Shown here: piece by piece, positions 34,129 to 41,966 of the stretch
Position numbering within the stretch: position 1 is the first letter of the stretch
Layout: each line of letters opens with the position of its first letter
Origin: Thalassobaculum fulvum
Lineage (GTDB): Bacteria > Pseudomonadota > Alphaproteobacteria > Thalassobaculales > Thalassobaculaceae
NCBI RefSeq assembly: GCF_014652915.1
Contig: NZ_BMZS01000002.1
Location: 292,590 to 356,589 of the forward strand
Reading direction: 5' to 3'
DNA: 64,000 bases
Program-made: the position numbers and the translations under genes
Notes under the pieces: model-generated
Seen by the model: only the letters and a program-made list of their open reading frames with translations
Told to the model about the DNA's origin: nothing
The model's database searches: none

Positions 34129-34440
34129 CTAACGCCGGTCCGGCGGCACGTCGCGGATGCGCGCCGCGTGCGCCGCCACCTCCTCGACCGGGTACTTCAG
34201 GTGCACGCGCCTGTCGGAGGGCGGCTGGTTCGCCGTACACACCCCGGACCGCCACTGCCGGGCCGGCCGGATCGGCCGCGGCGCGAAGCCGCCGCCGCAG
34301 TTCGGACAGACGTTGTGCAGCCTGGTCTCGACGCAGTCGGCGCAGAACGTGCACTCGTAGGAGCAGATCATCGCGTCCACCGCATCGGGCGGCAGGTCCT
34401 TGTCGCAGTACTCGCAGTTCGGCCGAAGCTGCAGTGCCAT
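34129..34440 (-). CDS. DUF1272 zinc-binding protein
   Basis: 103 residues from the ATG at 34440; a G-run at the right distance favours this ATG over the one two codons upstream. Eight cysteines are arranged as two zinc knuckles: CEYCDKDLPP, then CSYECTFCADC and CPNCGGGF, matching DUF1272 (PF06906). The C-terminal part (HLKYPVEEVAAHAARIRDVP) is an extension beyond the core. It acts in the cytoplasm, with unknown function. The next gene on the same strand is a cupin that ends 22 bases upstream. Confidence 0.88.
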   Translation of the reverse strand: MALQLRPNCEYCDKDLPPDAVDAMICSYECTFCADCVETRLHNVCPNCGGGFAPRPIRPARQWRSGVCTANQPPSDRRVHLKYPVEEVAAHAARIRDVPPDRR

Positions 34441-34462
34441 GAGCATCCCCCCCCCTGTACCG

Positions 34463-34816
34463 TCAGACTGAGCCTTTGCGCTCGACCACCAGCACCCGCG
34501 CCTCGCCGACCGGGTGCGCCACGTGCTCGTCGCCGTCGGCCGCCACGAACAGGTCGGACGGCCCGAGGCGCGCGACCCGCTCGACGCCGTCCTCGCGCCA
34601 GTGCATGTCGACCGCGCCATCGAGCACCACGAACACTTCCGTGCCGTCGTTGACGTGCCAGCGATACGGCCGGTCGGTCCAGTGCAGCCGCACCGTGGCG
34701 CCGTCGACCTCGGCGAGGTCGCGCGCGCCCCAGGCACGCTCGGCGGTGAAGCTGCGGGCATCGGTGACGACGGTGGGCACGGCGGGGGTCCGGGCGGTGG
34801 CGATGCGAGCCAGCAT
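34463..34816 (-). CDS. Small cupin-domain protein
   Basis: 117 residues from the ATG at 34816; longer forms to 34897 are open but less coding-like. The single cupin barrel shows RWHVNDGTEVFVVLDGAVDM, containing the first metal motif (His and Glu), and GDEHVAHPVGEARVLVVER, containing the second. Likely a metal-dependent binding or isomerase-type protein in the cytoplasm. The substrate cannot be told. It precedes the DUF1272 gene, probably in the same transcript. Confidence 0.78.
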   Translation of the reverse strand: MLARIATARTPAVPTVVTDARSFTAERAWGARDLAEVDGATVRLHWTDRPYRWHVNDGTEVFVVLDGAVDMHWREDGVERVARLGPSDLFVAADGDEHVAHPVGEARVLVVERKGSV

Positions 34817-34937
34817 CCAAGGCCGGGTCGGCCGGCACAATGCCAACCTGCCCGGCATATTCGGCCAAACCCCGACGACGCTTGCACAAGCGGCCACCGG
34901 TCCTTAGGGACTGCACGGACGCAATTCGGAGGCCGTG

Positions 34938-35438
34938 ATGTCCGCAGTCTTGACCACCGGCCGTCTGCGCCTCGAGCCCTGCAGGACGCGGCACTTCGCC
35001 GATCTTAGGCTGGTGAACGGCGACCCGTCGGTGATGCGCTTCGTCGGCGGCCAGCCTCAGACCCCCGAAGAAACGGCCGCCTGGATCATGAGGGCCGAAG
35101 CACGCTGGCGGATCCACGGATACTCCTGGTGGGTCATCCGCCTCGCCGAGAGCGACGCGGTGATCGGCGCCAGCTGCCTCCAGCACATCGAGAACGACCC
35201 GGCACAGGAATTGGAGATCGGCTGGCGGTTGCTGTCGGCGCACTGGGGAATGGGATACGCGACGGAAGCGGCGGCAGCCATCGTCGACTACGCGTTCGGA
35301 ACATTGAACGTCCCACGCCTGTTAGCGAACGCTGACCCCGCCAACAGCGCCTCGATCCGGGTGATGCAACGGCTCGGGATGCGCTCGCTCGGATTGAAGC
35401 GCCACTACGGCCAGGACTGCGCGACCTACGTGTTGTAG
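34938..35438 (+). CDS. GNAT acetyltransferase, RimJ/RimL-like
   Basis: 166 residues from the ATG at 34938, with CGGAGG upstream. The fold is that of acetyltransferase_3: TTGRLRLEPCRTRHFADL at the start, LEIGWRLLSAHWGMGYATEA, which carries the acetyl-CoA loop, and NADPANSASIRVMQRLGMRS. The family acetylates protein N-termini or small amines. No neighbour suggests a target. Confidence 0.88.
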   Translation: MSAVLTTGRLRLEPCRTRHFADLRLVNGDPSVMRFVGGQPQTPEETAAWIMRAEARWRIHGYSWWVIRLAESDAVIGASCLQHIENDPAQELEIGWRLLSAHWGMGYATEAAAAIVDYAFGTLNVPRLLANADPANSASIRVMQRLGMRSLGLKRHYGQDCATYVL

Positions 35439-35480
35439 CGGGTATCGACGTAGACGGCCGAATCGCCACTCCAAGGCCCT

Positions 35481-35732
35481 TCAATCGGGAAGCTCGTCCC
35501 CTTCGCGCGGCGGCTCGCCGCCCTCGCGCGCCATGATCCGGGCGAACGCCTCGGGATCGGCCCGCTGGCGACGCTCCTGGAAGTACTGCGCCGTGTCGAG
35601 CGCCGACACCTTCTCGGCGACGGCCATCGCGACGAACTGGTTGAGGCTGGTTCCCTCCTGCTTCGCCAGACGCTCGACGGCTGCCTTCAACGACTTCGGC
35701 AGGCGCAACGGATACGTACTCGTCTCTTTCAT
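35481..35732 (-). CDS. Antitoxin-like ribbon-helix-helix protein
   Basis: 83 residues. The first 45 form a ribbon-helix-helix motif: TYPLRLPKSLKAAVERLAKQ and EGTSLNQFVAMAVAEKVSAL. The C-terminal tail is charged and probably disordered, as in antitoxins that wrap their toxin. Its start overlaps the stop of the upstream PIN toxin gene by four bases, so the order is toxin first. Confidence 0.82.
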   Translation of the reverse strand: MKETSTYPLRLPKSLKAAVERLAKQEGTSLNQFVAMAVAEKVSALDTAQYFQERRQRADPEAFARIMAREGGEPPREGDELPD

Positions 35733-36151
35733 CCCCGAACCCTCGCCAGCGCTTGCTTCGGCAGGACCGCATCGATGCCGAACCGGGCCGGCACATCTCG
35801 GAAGTGGCGCCGATTCAACGTCACCAGCAGTTCGGCTTGGCCGTTCACGGCAGCCTCCAGGACCATCTCATCCCCCGGATCGCGCAACTGCGGCCGCCAG
35901 ATGAAATGCGTCTCCACCGGCTCGCCCAAGGCAATCAGACCGTCGACGAAGACGCCCACCTCGGCCTCGGTCAAGCCGGCGGCCATGCGATGCTCGAGGC
36001 GGCGGCAAGTGGCCTCGTACTCGAGGGCGAGCGCGACATTCATCACCAACGACAAACGACCTGCGCTTGCGATCCGCACCAACTCCGCCGAAGCGCCGCG
36101 CGGACTTCGCATGGCGGCGACAACGACGTCGGTATCGAGTACGATTCTCAC
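35729..36151 (-). CDS. PIN-domain toxin of a toxin-antitoxin pair
   Basis: 140 residues from a GTG at 36151. The PIN core is MRIVLDTDVVVAAMRSPRGA (first acidic residue Asp6), a middle Glu in LALEYEATC, and DPGDEMVLEAAVNGQAELLV followed by LNRRHFRD, as in the PIN_3 toxin family (COG1569). These are Mg-dependent RNases. A 22-bp inverted repeat lies 13 bases upstream of the start, and a half-site overlaps the start codon, giving a likely autoregulated promoter. The toxin gene precedes the antitoxin gene, the reverse of the usual order. Confidence 0.85.
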   Translation of the reverse strand: MRIVLDTDVVVAAMRSPRGASAELVRIASAGRLSLVMNVALALEYEATCRRLEHRMAAGLTEAEVGVFVDGLIALGEPVETHFIWRPQLRDPGDEMVLEAAVNGQAELLVTLNRRHFRDVPARFGIDAVLPKQALARVRG

Positions 36152-36163
36152 ATCACAGAGAAT

Positions 36164-36185
36164 GTCACATCATATGTGATGTGAC
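36164..36185. promoter_or_regulatory. Operator palindrome of the PIN/antitoxin operon
   Basis: GTCACATCA, spacer TATG, then TGATGTGAC: perfect 9-base arms. A further half-site, CACATCAC, covers 36149-36156 and overlaps the toxin GTG start. It is suited to binding of the ribbon-helix-helix antitoxin, alone or with its toxin. Confidence 0.75.
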
Positions 36186-36212
36186 CACACTGAATTCAAG
36201 CGATACGAGGCT

Positions 36213-37271
36213 CTAAGCCCGCCCCCGCAGCCGCCCGACGATCCCCGTCGGGAAGAAGTAGACGCTGAGCACGAACAGGATGCCGAGCCACAGCAGCCAG
36301 CGGTCCGGGCTGACCAGCTCGTTCAGCAGGGGCACGCCGGCCGTGGTCTCGGCCGCCGAGGCCATCAGCACCTGCAGGTAGTTCTTGGCCAGCACGAACA
36401 GGGTGGCCCCGACCACGGCGCCGTAGATCGTGCCCATGCCGCCGATCACCACCATCAACAGGATGTCGATCATGATCGACAGGCTGAGCGTGGTGTCGGG
36501 GCCGGTGTACTTGGTCCACAGCGCCATCAGCACGCCGGCCAGGGCCGCCGCCCCGGCCGACAGACAGGTGGCGGCGGTGCGGTAGAACGCCGTGCGGTAG
36601 CCGATCGCCTCGGCCCGGAACTCGTTCTCGCGGATCGCCTGCAGCACCCGGCCGAACGGCGAGTTCACGACCCGCAGCAGGCCGAGCACCAGCACCAGGG
36701 CCGAACCGAAGATCAGGTAGTAGCTGACGATCCGGCCGTCGAGGCGGACGTCCATGACCTTGGCCGAGACCAGCTTTAAGGCCGGCGACAGCTCGCGCGG
36801 CACCCGGTAGGTCAGCCCGTCCTCGCCGCCGGTGAGGCCGGAGAGCTGCGAGGCCAGGATCAGGAAGGCGCTGGCGACCGCCAGGGTGACCATGGCGAAG
36901 AAGATCGCCTGGACCCGGAGCGCGAACAGCCCGATCACCAGGGCCAGCCCCATGGCCAGCACCAGCCCGGCGCCGGCGCCGAGCGCCACCGCGCCCCAGG
37001 ACGCCGGGAACGCCTTGAGCGAAAGCGCCACGCCGTAGGCGCCGATGCCGAAGAACATGGTGTGGGCGAACGACACGATGCCGGTGTAGCCGAGCAGCAG
37101 GTCGTAGCTGGCGACCAGCACGATGAAGATGCAGATCGTCGCGGCCGTGTTCAGCGACCGGATGCCCGGGAACACGAACGGCGCCAACACCAGACCGAGC
37201 ACGATCAGCAGCACCACCGCGGTCAGCGCCCGGCTGCGCGGGAAGTCCTCGGAAAGCAGGGTCCTCAGCAT
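36213..37271 (-). CDS. livM: Branched-chain amino acid-type ABC permease LivM
   Basis: 352 residues from the ATG at 37271. About nine hydrophobic segments and the LivM signature are seen: YDLLLGYTGIVSFAHTMFFG and GIGAYGVALSLKA, then SPFGRVLQAIRENEFRAEAI and GYRTAFYRT, the cytoplasmic coupling loop. It is the last gene of the long minus-strand operon; the five-base gap to livH shows tight coupling. The substrate is set by the operon's receptor and need not be an amino acid, given the CoA-ligase genes upstream. Confidence 0.92.
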   Translation of the reverse strand: MLRTLLSEDFPRSRALTAVVLLIVLGLVLAPFVFPGIRSLNTAATICIFIVLVASYDLLLGYTGIVSFAHTMFFGIGAYGVALSLKAFPASWGAVALGAGAGLVLAMGLALVIGLFALRVQAIFFAMVTLAVASAFLILASQLSGLTGGEDGLTYRVPRELSPALKLVSAKVMDVRLDGRIVSYYLIFGSALVLVLGLLRVVNSPFGRVLQAIRENEFRAEAIGYRTAFYRTAATCLSAGAAALAGVLMALWTKYTGPDTTLSLSIMIDILLMVVIGGMGTIYGAVVGATLFVLAKNYLQVLMASAAETTAGVPLLNELVSPDRWLLWLGILFVLSVYFFPTGIVGRLRGRA

Positions 37272-37276
37272 CGCCG

Positions 37277-38302
37277 TCACCCCTTGCCGGCCGGCAGCAG
37301 GCCGCGCGGCCGCCACATCAGGATGACCACCATCAGCAGGATGTTGGAGCCGAGCGCCACCTTGGGCGCCAGGAAGCCGGTGTAGTTGGCCATCAGCCCG
37401 ACCAGCAGGGCGCCGATGAAGCAGCCCTCGACCGAGCCGAGGCCGCCGATGATCACCACGATGAACACCAGCACCAGGATGTTCAGGCCCATCTGCGCGG
37501 TGATGATCTCGTCGTACAGCCCCCACATCACGCCGCCGAGCCCCGCGAGGGCCGAGCCCGCGACGAACACCAGAACGAACAGCCGCCGCACCCGGTAGCC
37601 GAGCGCCTCGACCATCTCGCCGTTCTCGACCCCGGCGCGGATCAGCAGGCCGAGCCTGGTGTGCACCAGCGACCAGCGCAGGCCGATGAAGATCGCCGCC
37701 CCCAGCACCACCGCCAGCACCCGGTACTTCTCGACGATCACCCCCCCGGCCACCCAGGAGCCCTTCAGCATCTCCGGGCGCGGCAGCGGGATCTGGTTCG
37801 GCCCCCAGAACAGGTGGATCAGCTCCTCGGCGACGATCAGCCCGCCCATGGTCACCAGGATCTGCTTCAGGTGGGCGCCGTACACCGGCTTGATGATCAC
37901 CCGCTCGAAGAACCAGCCGAGGCCGCCGGTCGCCAGCATCGCCGCGACGATCGCCAGCAGCACCGCGCCGAGGTTGAGGGCGAGGGAGTCGGCGCCGGTC
38001 CACCCGGTGAGCGCCAGCAGCACGGTGGCGCCGACGAAGGCGCCGATCGAGATGAAGGCGCCGTGCCCGAAGTTCAGGACGTCCATCAGCCCGAACACCA
38101 GGGTCAGGCCGGAGGCCATGATGAAGATCAGCATCCCCATGGCGAGGCCGGCCAGGGTCAGGGTGCCCCAGGTCGAGGCGTCGGCGATCAGGACCAGGCC
38201 CAGGACGGCCAACCCCGGCACGGTCCAGTACGGCGCCTGCGCCTTCAGCCGGTCGGCGAGCGGCGGCGACGGGATCGAGGCGTCCGATGTCTGGTCGGTC
38301 AT
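37277..38302 (-). CDS. livH: Branched-chain amino acid-type ABC permease LivH
   Basis: 341 residues from the ATG at 38302. The LivH signature is GLTLVFGLMDVLNFGHGAFI near residue 70, and the coupling loop is GLLIRAGVENGEMVEALGYR. A cytoplasmic N-terminal leader of about 30 residues precedes the first membrane segment. The start overlaps the livF stop by four bases. It forms the membrane pore with LivM. Confidence 0.93.
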   Translation of the reverse strand: MTDQTSDASIPSPPLADRLKAQAPYWTVPGLAVLGLVLIADASTWGTLTLAGLAMGMLIFIMASGLTLVFGLMDVLNFGHGAFISIGAFVGATVLLALTGWTGADSLALNLGAVLLAIVAAMLATGGLGWFFERVIIKPVYGAHLKQILVTMGGLIVAEELIHLFWGPNQIPLPRPEMLKGSWVAGGVIVEKYRVLAVVLGAAIFIGLRWSLVHTRLGLLIRAGVENGEMVEALGYRVRRLFVLVFVAGSALAGLGGVMWGLYDEIITAQMGLNILVLVFIVVIIGGLGSVEGCFIGALLVGLMANYTGFLAPKVALGSNILLMVVILMWRPRGLLPAGKG

Positions 38303-39021
38303 TGGTGCGCTCCGAGGCTGAGGCCGAGCAGGCGGGCCTGCAGGGCCGGGTCGGCGGCGAGCTCGGCCATGCGGCCGGCGTGGACCACGCGGCCGTCGTC
38401 CATCACCGCTACCCCGTCGCCGAGCGCCTGCGCCATGCGGAAGTTCTGCTCGACCATCAGGATGGTGGTAGCGGTGCGCTTGAGCTCGCGCATCGCCTCG
38501 ATCAGGGCGTCGACGATGGCCGGGGCCAGGCCCTTGGACGGCTCGTCGATCAGGATCAGCCGGCGTGGCTCGATCATGGCGCGGGCGATCGAGAGCATCT
38601 GCTTCTGGCCGCCCGACAGGTTGCCGGCCGGCAGTCCCCAGAACTTCTTCAGGGCCGGGAACAGCGAGAAGATCCACTCCAGCCGGCTCTCGTCCATGGC
38701 GCCGTCGCGGGCCGCCAGCAGCATGTTCTCGCGCACCGTCAGGGCGGCGAACACCCCCATGTTCTCCGGCACGTAGCCGACGCCGAGTCGGGCGATATCG
38801 GGGGTGGCGAGCGGCCTCAGGTCGGTGCCGGCGAGGCCGAGCTCGCCGGCCGAAGCCCGCCACATGCCCATGATGGTGCGCAAGGTGGTGGTCTTGCCGG
38901 CGCCGTTGCGGCCCAGCAGCATGGTCAGTTCGCCCTCGGGCACGACCAGGTCGACGCCCTGCAGGATGTGGTACTGGCCGATATGGGTGTGCACGCCCTC
39001 CAGGCGCAGCAGCTCAGCCAT
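38299..39021 (-). CDS. livF: Branched-chain amino acid-type ABC ATPase LivF
   Basis: 240 residues. Walker A GRNGAGKTTTL, the signature NLSGGQKQMLSIARAM, Walker B LILIDEPSKGLAP and the switch segment MVEQNFRMA mark it as LivF, not LivG. The phrase GVGYVPENMGVFAALTVREN is typical of LivF-type proteins. It overlaps livG by eight bases and livH by four, so the transporter genes are translationally coupled. Confidence 0.94.
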   Translation of the reverse strand: MAELLRLEGVHTHIGQYHILQGVDLVVPEGELTMLLGRNGAGKTTTLRTIMGMWRASAGELGLAGTDLRPLATPDIARLGVGYVPENMGVFAALTVRENMLLAARDGAMDESRLEWIFSLFPALKKFWGLPAGNLSGGQKQMLSIARAMIEPRRLILIDEPSKGLAPAIVDALIEAMRELKRTATTILMVEQNFRMAQALGDGVAVMDDGRVVHAGRMAELAADPALQARLLGLSLGAHQ

Positions 39022-39799
39022 GGCCGTCCCCCGATGCCGAGGAGGTGCCGAGATAGGCCTGCTGCACCACGTCCGAGGCGATCACCGCCTCCGGCGCGCC
39101 GTCGGCGACCAGGGCGCCGTTGTGCAGCACGATGATGCGGTCGGCGAGCGAACGGACCACGTCCATCTTGTGCTCGACCAGCAGCACGGTCTTCGCGGTG
39201 TCGGCCTTGATCTGGTGGATCAGGTCGAGCACCACCGGCACCTCGTCGACGCTCATGCCGGCGGTCGGCTCGTCGAACATCAGCACCTCGCTCTCCAGCG
39301 CCAGCAGCACCGCGACCTCCAGCTTGCGCTGGTCGCCGTGCGGCAGTTCGGCGGCGACCGAGTCCATCTTGTCGAGCAGGCCGGTGCGCGCCAGGTGGTG
39401 CTCGGCCAGCTCGATCAGCTCGCGCCGCCGGGTGGCCAGCGACCAGATGTCGAGGCCGGTGTCGTGGCGGGCCTGCACGGCGATCCGCACGTTCTCCAGC
39501 ACCGAGAGGTTCGGGAACAGGTTGGTCAGCTGGAACGCCCGGCCGATGCCGGCGCGGGTCCGGCGCGGCGCGGTCAGGCCGGTGATGTCCTGGCCGAACA
39601 GCACGACCTTTCCGGCGGTGCTGCGGAGCTGTCCGGAGATCAGGTTGAAGTAGGTGGTCTTGCCGGCGCCGTTCGGGCCGACGATCGCCGTCAGCGTGCC
39701 GCGGTCGAAGGCGCAGCTCACCCGGTCGACGGCGACGTGGCCGCCGAACCGGATGGTCAGCTCCTCGGTCCGCAGGACGGGCGGTTCGGTGGCGGTCAT
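39014..39799 (-). CDS. livG: Branched-chain amino acid-type ABC ATPase LivG
   Basis: 261 residues from the ATG at 39799; the open frame upstream runs into a dispersed repeat and is not coding. Walker A GPNGAGKTTYFNLISG, the LivG insertion IGRAFQLTNLFPNLSVLENV, a shortened signature ELPHGDQRKLEVA in place of LSGGQ, Walker B VLMFDEPTAGM and LLVEHKMDVV are seen. The HGDQRK form is normal for LivG. Confidence 0.94.
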   Translation of the reverse strand: MTATEPPVLRTEELTIRFGGHVAVDRVSCAFDRGTLTAIVGPNGAGKTTYFNLISGQLRSTAGKVVLFGQDITGLTAPRRTRAGIGRAFQLTNLFPNLSVLENVRIAVQARHDTGLDIWSLATRRRELIELAEHHLARTGLLDKMDSVAAELPHGDQRKLEVAVLLALESEVLMFDEPTAGMSVDEVPVVLDLIHQIKADTAKTVLLVEHKMDVVRSLADRIIVLHNGALVADGAPEAVIASDVVQQAYLGTSSASGDGHG

Positions 39800-39819
39800 G
39801 CGACGGTCCCTGTTCTGGC

Positions 39820-39972
39820 GCGACGGAGCGGCGGGTGGGTCCCGGGTCACCCCCGGATCAAGTCCGGGACTGCCCGGGATGACGGCAGAAGAGAGGGTCT
39901 CCCCTACTCTCGACGTCATCCCGGCCGTAGCGCAGCGGAGAGCCGGGACCCACCCGCCGACGGGCGGTTCCC
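39820..39972. repeat. Intergenic palindromic repeat, full copy
   Basis: The arms are GGCGGGTGGGTCCCGG to GCCCGGGATGACGG, and CGTCATCCCGGCC to CCGGGACCCACCCGCC. It lies between livK and livG inside the operon, so it would fold in the message and could lower expression of the pump genes relative to the receptor, or protect the livK message end. Confidence 0.8.
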
Positions 39973-39985
39973 GGCGCTCTCGGCC

Positions 39986-41185
39986 TCACTTCCTGTTCCG
40001 CACCGGGATGTCCATGTCCTCGATCTTCAGCTCCCGGACCAGCTCGGGGATGCCCCAGGCGACGGCCGGGTCGACCTTGATCTTGAAGTGGTACATGGAC
40101 TGCAGGGCCTGATGGTCCTCCTTGCGGAACTTCATGACGCCCTTCGGGGTCACGAACTCCATGCCCTCCATCGCCGCGATCAGGTCCTCGGTGTCGCCGG
40201 ACGGCGCCTTCTTCAGGGCCTCGACCACCGCGATGCCGGCCGCCATGCCACCGGCGGTGAAGAAGTCCGGCGGCGCGCTGAAGCGCTTCTGGTGCTCGGC
40301 GACCAGCCAGTCGTTCACCGGGTTCTTCGGGATCTCGTAGTAGTAGTAGGTGGCACCCTCCATGCCCGGCAGCTCCTTGTAGGCCGCCATGGCCGCCAGG
40401 ATGTTGCCGCCGGTGGCGAGCTCGACGCCCTGGCTGCCCGGATTCAGCGCGTTCAGCTTGCCGAGCGGGTTGCCCTTGCCGGCCCACACGACCCAGATGA
40501 TCTTGCGCTTGCAGCCCTCGGCCTTGCCGAGTGCGTCGAACAGGCGCTGGGCCTGGGCGGTGAAGTCGGCGGTGTCGGTCGGGGCATACTCCTCGAACAC
40601 CAGCCTGGCCTCGGTCTTGGCCAGCGCCTCCTTGAAGGCGGCGACGCCGTCGCGCCCGAAGGCGTAGTCCTGGGCCAGGGTGGCGACGCAGTTGCCGGCA
40701 TCGCCGAGCGCGACCGCGTTCGAGATCGCGTCCTGCGAGGAGTTGCGGCTGGTCCGGAACACGAAGCGGTTCCAGGCCGAGCCGGTGATCGAGTCGGCGA
40801 CCGCCGGCTCGACCAGCAGGACCTTTCCGTACTCCTGGGCGACCGGCAGCATGGCCAGCGCCACGCCCGACGACACCGGGCCGACTGCCAGGGTGACGTC
40901 GTCGTCGCCATAGGCCTCGGCCAGCAGGGTCTTGCCGAGGTCCGGCTTCAGCTGGGTGTCCTTCTCGATCACCTCGATCTTGCGGCCGTTGACCTCCATC
41001 GAGCCGCCGGTGGCGTACTCCAGGCCCATCATCAGCCCGACGTGGCTCTGCTTGGCGTAGGCCTCGAACGGGCCGGTCTTGCCGTAGACGTGGGCGATCT
41101 TGTAGGGGTCGGCCGCCAGGGCGGTCCCGCCCAGCAGGCCGAGCGCAACTGCCGCCGCGGCGGCGATGCCGATATGCCGTCTCAT
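39986..41185 (-). CDS. Liv-type ABC substrate-binding protein
   Basis: 399 residues with a signal peptide (GIAAAAAVALGLLGGTALA-AD). The mature part begins PYKIAHVYGKTGPFEAYAKQ, a periplasmic-binding fold type I receptor of the LivK/AmiC group. FRTSRNSSQDAISNAVALGD and YAFGRDGVAAFKEAL are typical. The adjacent CoA ligase and hydratase genes suggest an organic acid ligand, not leucine. The start overlaps the stop of the upstream MaoC-like gene (ATGA). Confidence 0.9.
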   Translation of the reverse strand: MRRHIGIAAAAAVALGLLGGTALAADPYKIAHVYGKTGPFEAYAKQSHVGLMMGLEYATGGSMEVNGRKIEVIEKDTQLKPDLGKTLLAEAYGDDDVTLAVGPVSSGVALAMLPVAQEYGKVLLVEPAVADSITGSAWNRFVFRTSRNSSQDAISNAVALGDAGNCVATLAQDYAFGRDGVAAFKEALAKTEARLVFEEYAPTDTADFTAQAQRLFDALGKAEGCKRKIIWVVWAGKGNPLGKLNALNPGSQGVELATGGNILAAMAAYKELPGMEGATYYYYEIPKNPVNDWLVAEHQKRFSAPPDFFTAGGMAAGIAVVEALKKAPSGDTEDLIAAMEGMEFVTPKGVMKFRKEDHQALQSMYHFKIKVDPAVAWGIPELVRELKIEDMDIPVRNRK

Positions 41186-41580
41186 GCCGTGTCACTCCCT
41201 TGCTGCTTGTCGTTTGTCCGGTGCCCGACGTCCTTGACCAGGACCAGGGCACGGCCTTCGCACAGCACCTCGCCCGAGGCGTCGGTGCATGTCGTCGCCA
41301 GATCCACCAGGTGTTTCTCCGGCCGGATCCGGGTGATCTCGACGGTCGCGGTCACCGGCTCGCCGACCAGCACCGGCCGCAGGAACCGCATCTCCTGCTT
41401 CAGGTAGTTGGTGCCGAAGCCCGGCAGCTCGCGCCCGAGCAAGTAGGAGAACAGCCCGCCGACCAGCGGCTCGGGCACCAAACCGTCGACCACCACCTCG
41501 ACCCCGGCGAGCGCGGTCAGCGCGGCGGTGTCGGCGGCCGTGTAGCTGCGGGTGATGCTGGCGCTGTCGCCGACCTTCAT
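41182..41580 (-). CDS. MaoC-like hot-dog protein lacking the catalytic motif
   Basis: 132 residues from the ATG at 41580. It aligns by eye with MaoC-type hydratases: SYTAADTAALTALAGVEVVV, then GGLFSYLLGRELPGFGTNYL and EMRFLRPVLVGEPVTATVEI. The GDxNPxHxD motif region, however, reads ALAGVEVVVDGLVPEPLVGG, so the Asp/His dyad is absent. The adjacent MaoC gene has it. The pair may form a heterodimer with one active half, as in the mycobacterial HadAB-type enzymes; this is inference. It overlaps both neighbours by four bases. Confidence 0.8.
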   Translation of the reverse strand: MKVGDSASITRSYTAADTAALTALAGVEVVVDGLVPEPLVGGLFSYLLGRELPGFGTNYLKQEMRFLRPVLVGEPVTATVEITRIRPEKHLVDLATTCTDASGEVLCEGRALVLVKDVGHRTNDKQQGSDTA

Positions 41581-41966
41581 CGCGCGGCTCCGTTTCTCAG
41601 CCGGATGCGGGTGCGGCCGTCCAGGGTGACCGTGCCGTCGGCCTCCGCGACGACGCGGACCGCCAGGTCGAGGAGGTCGGACTCCGGCCGGTCCAGCTCG
41701 TCGACCTCCAGGCGCATCGGCTCGCCGGCATAGGTCGGGGCCGGGAACATCAGGTCCTGGGTCTCCTGCACCGCACTCGGAAAGTGCCGGCGGATCACGC
41801 CCCACAGCGCCGCATACAGCAGCATGCCGTGCGCGACCGTGCGGCCGAACCGGGTCTCGGCCGAGAACCGCGGATCGACGTGGATCGGGTTGTCGTCGCC
41901 GCTGACCGCGGCGAACCGGTCGAACTCGGCCTGGGTGAACACCCGGCTCTCGCGGATCGTCGTCAC
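41577..41966 (-). CDS. MaoC-type (R)-specific enoyl-CoA hydratase
   Basis: 129 residues from a GTG at 41966 that overlaps the stop of the CoA ligase gene. The hydratase dyad is intact: SGDDNPIHVDPRF (Asp24 and His29), then GRTVAHGMLLYAALWG. FPAPTYAGEPMRLEVDELDR is the usual second half. It hydrates a 2-enoyl-CoA. The gene immediately downstream encodes a second hot-dog protein without the dyad. Confidence 0.88.
   Translation of the reverse strand: MTTIRESRVFTQAEFDRFAAVSGDDNPIHVDPRFSAETRFGRTVAHGMLLYAALWGVIRRHFPSAVQETQDLMFPAPTYAGEPMRLEVDELDRPESDLLDLAVRVVAEADGTVTLDGRTRIRLRNGAAR

Noticed and set aside
39014-39199. Missing LSGGQ signature as evidence of an inactive LivG
   Set aside because: LivG proteins normally have a changed signature (here PHGDQRK), and all other ATPase motifs are present.
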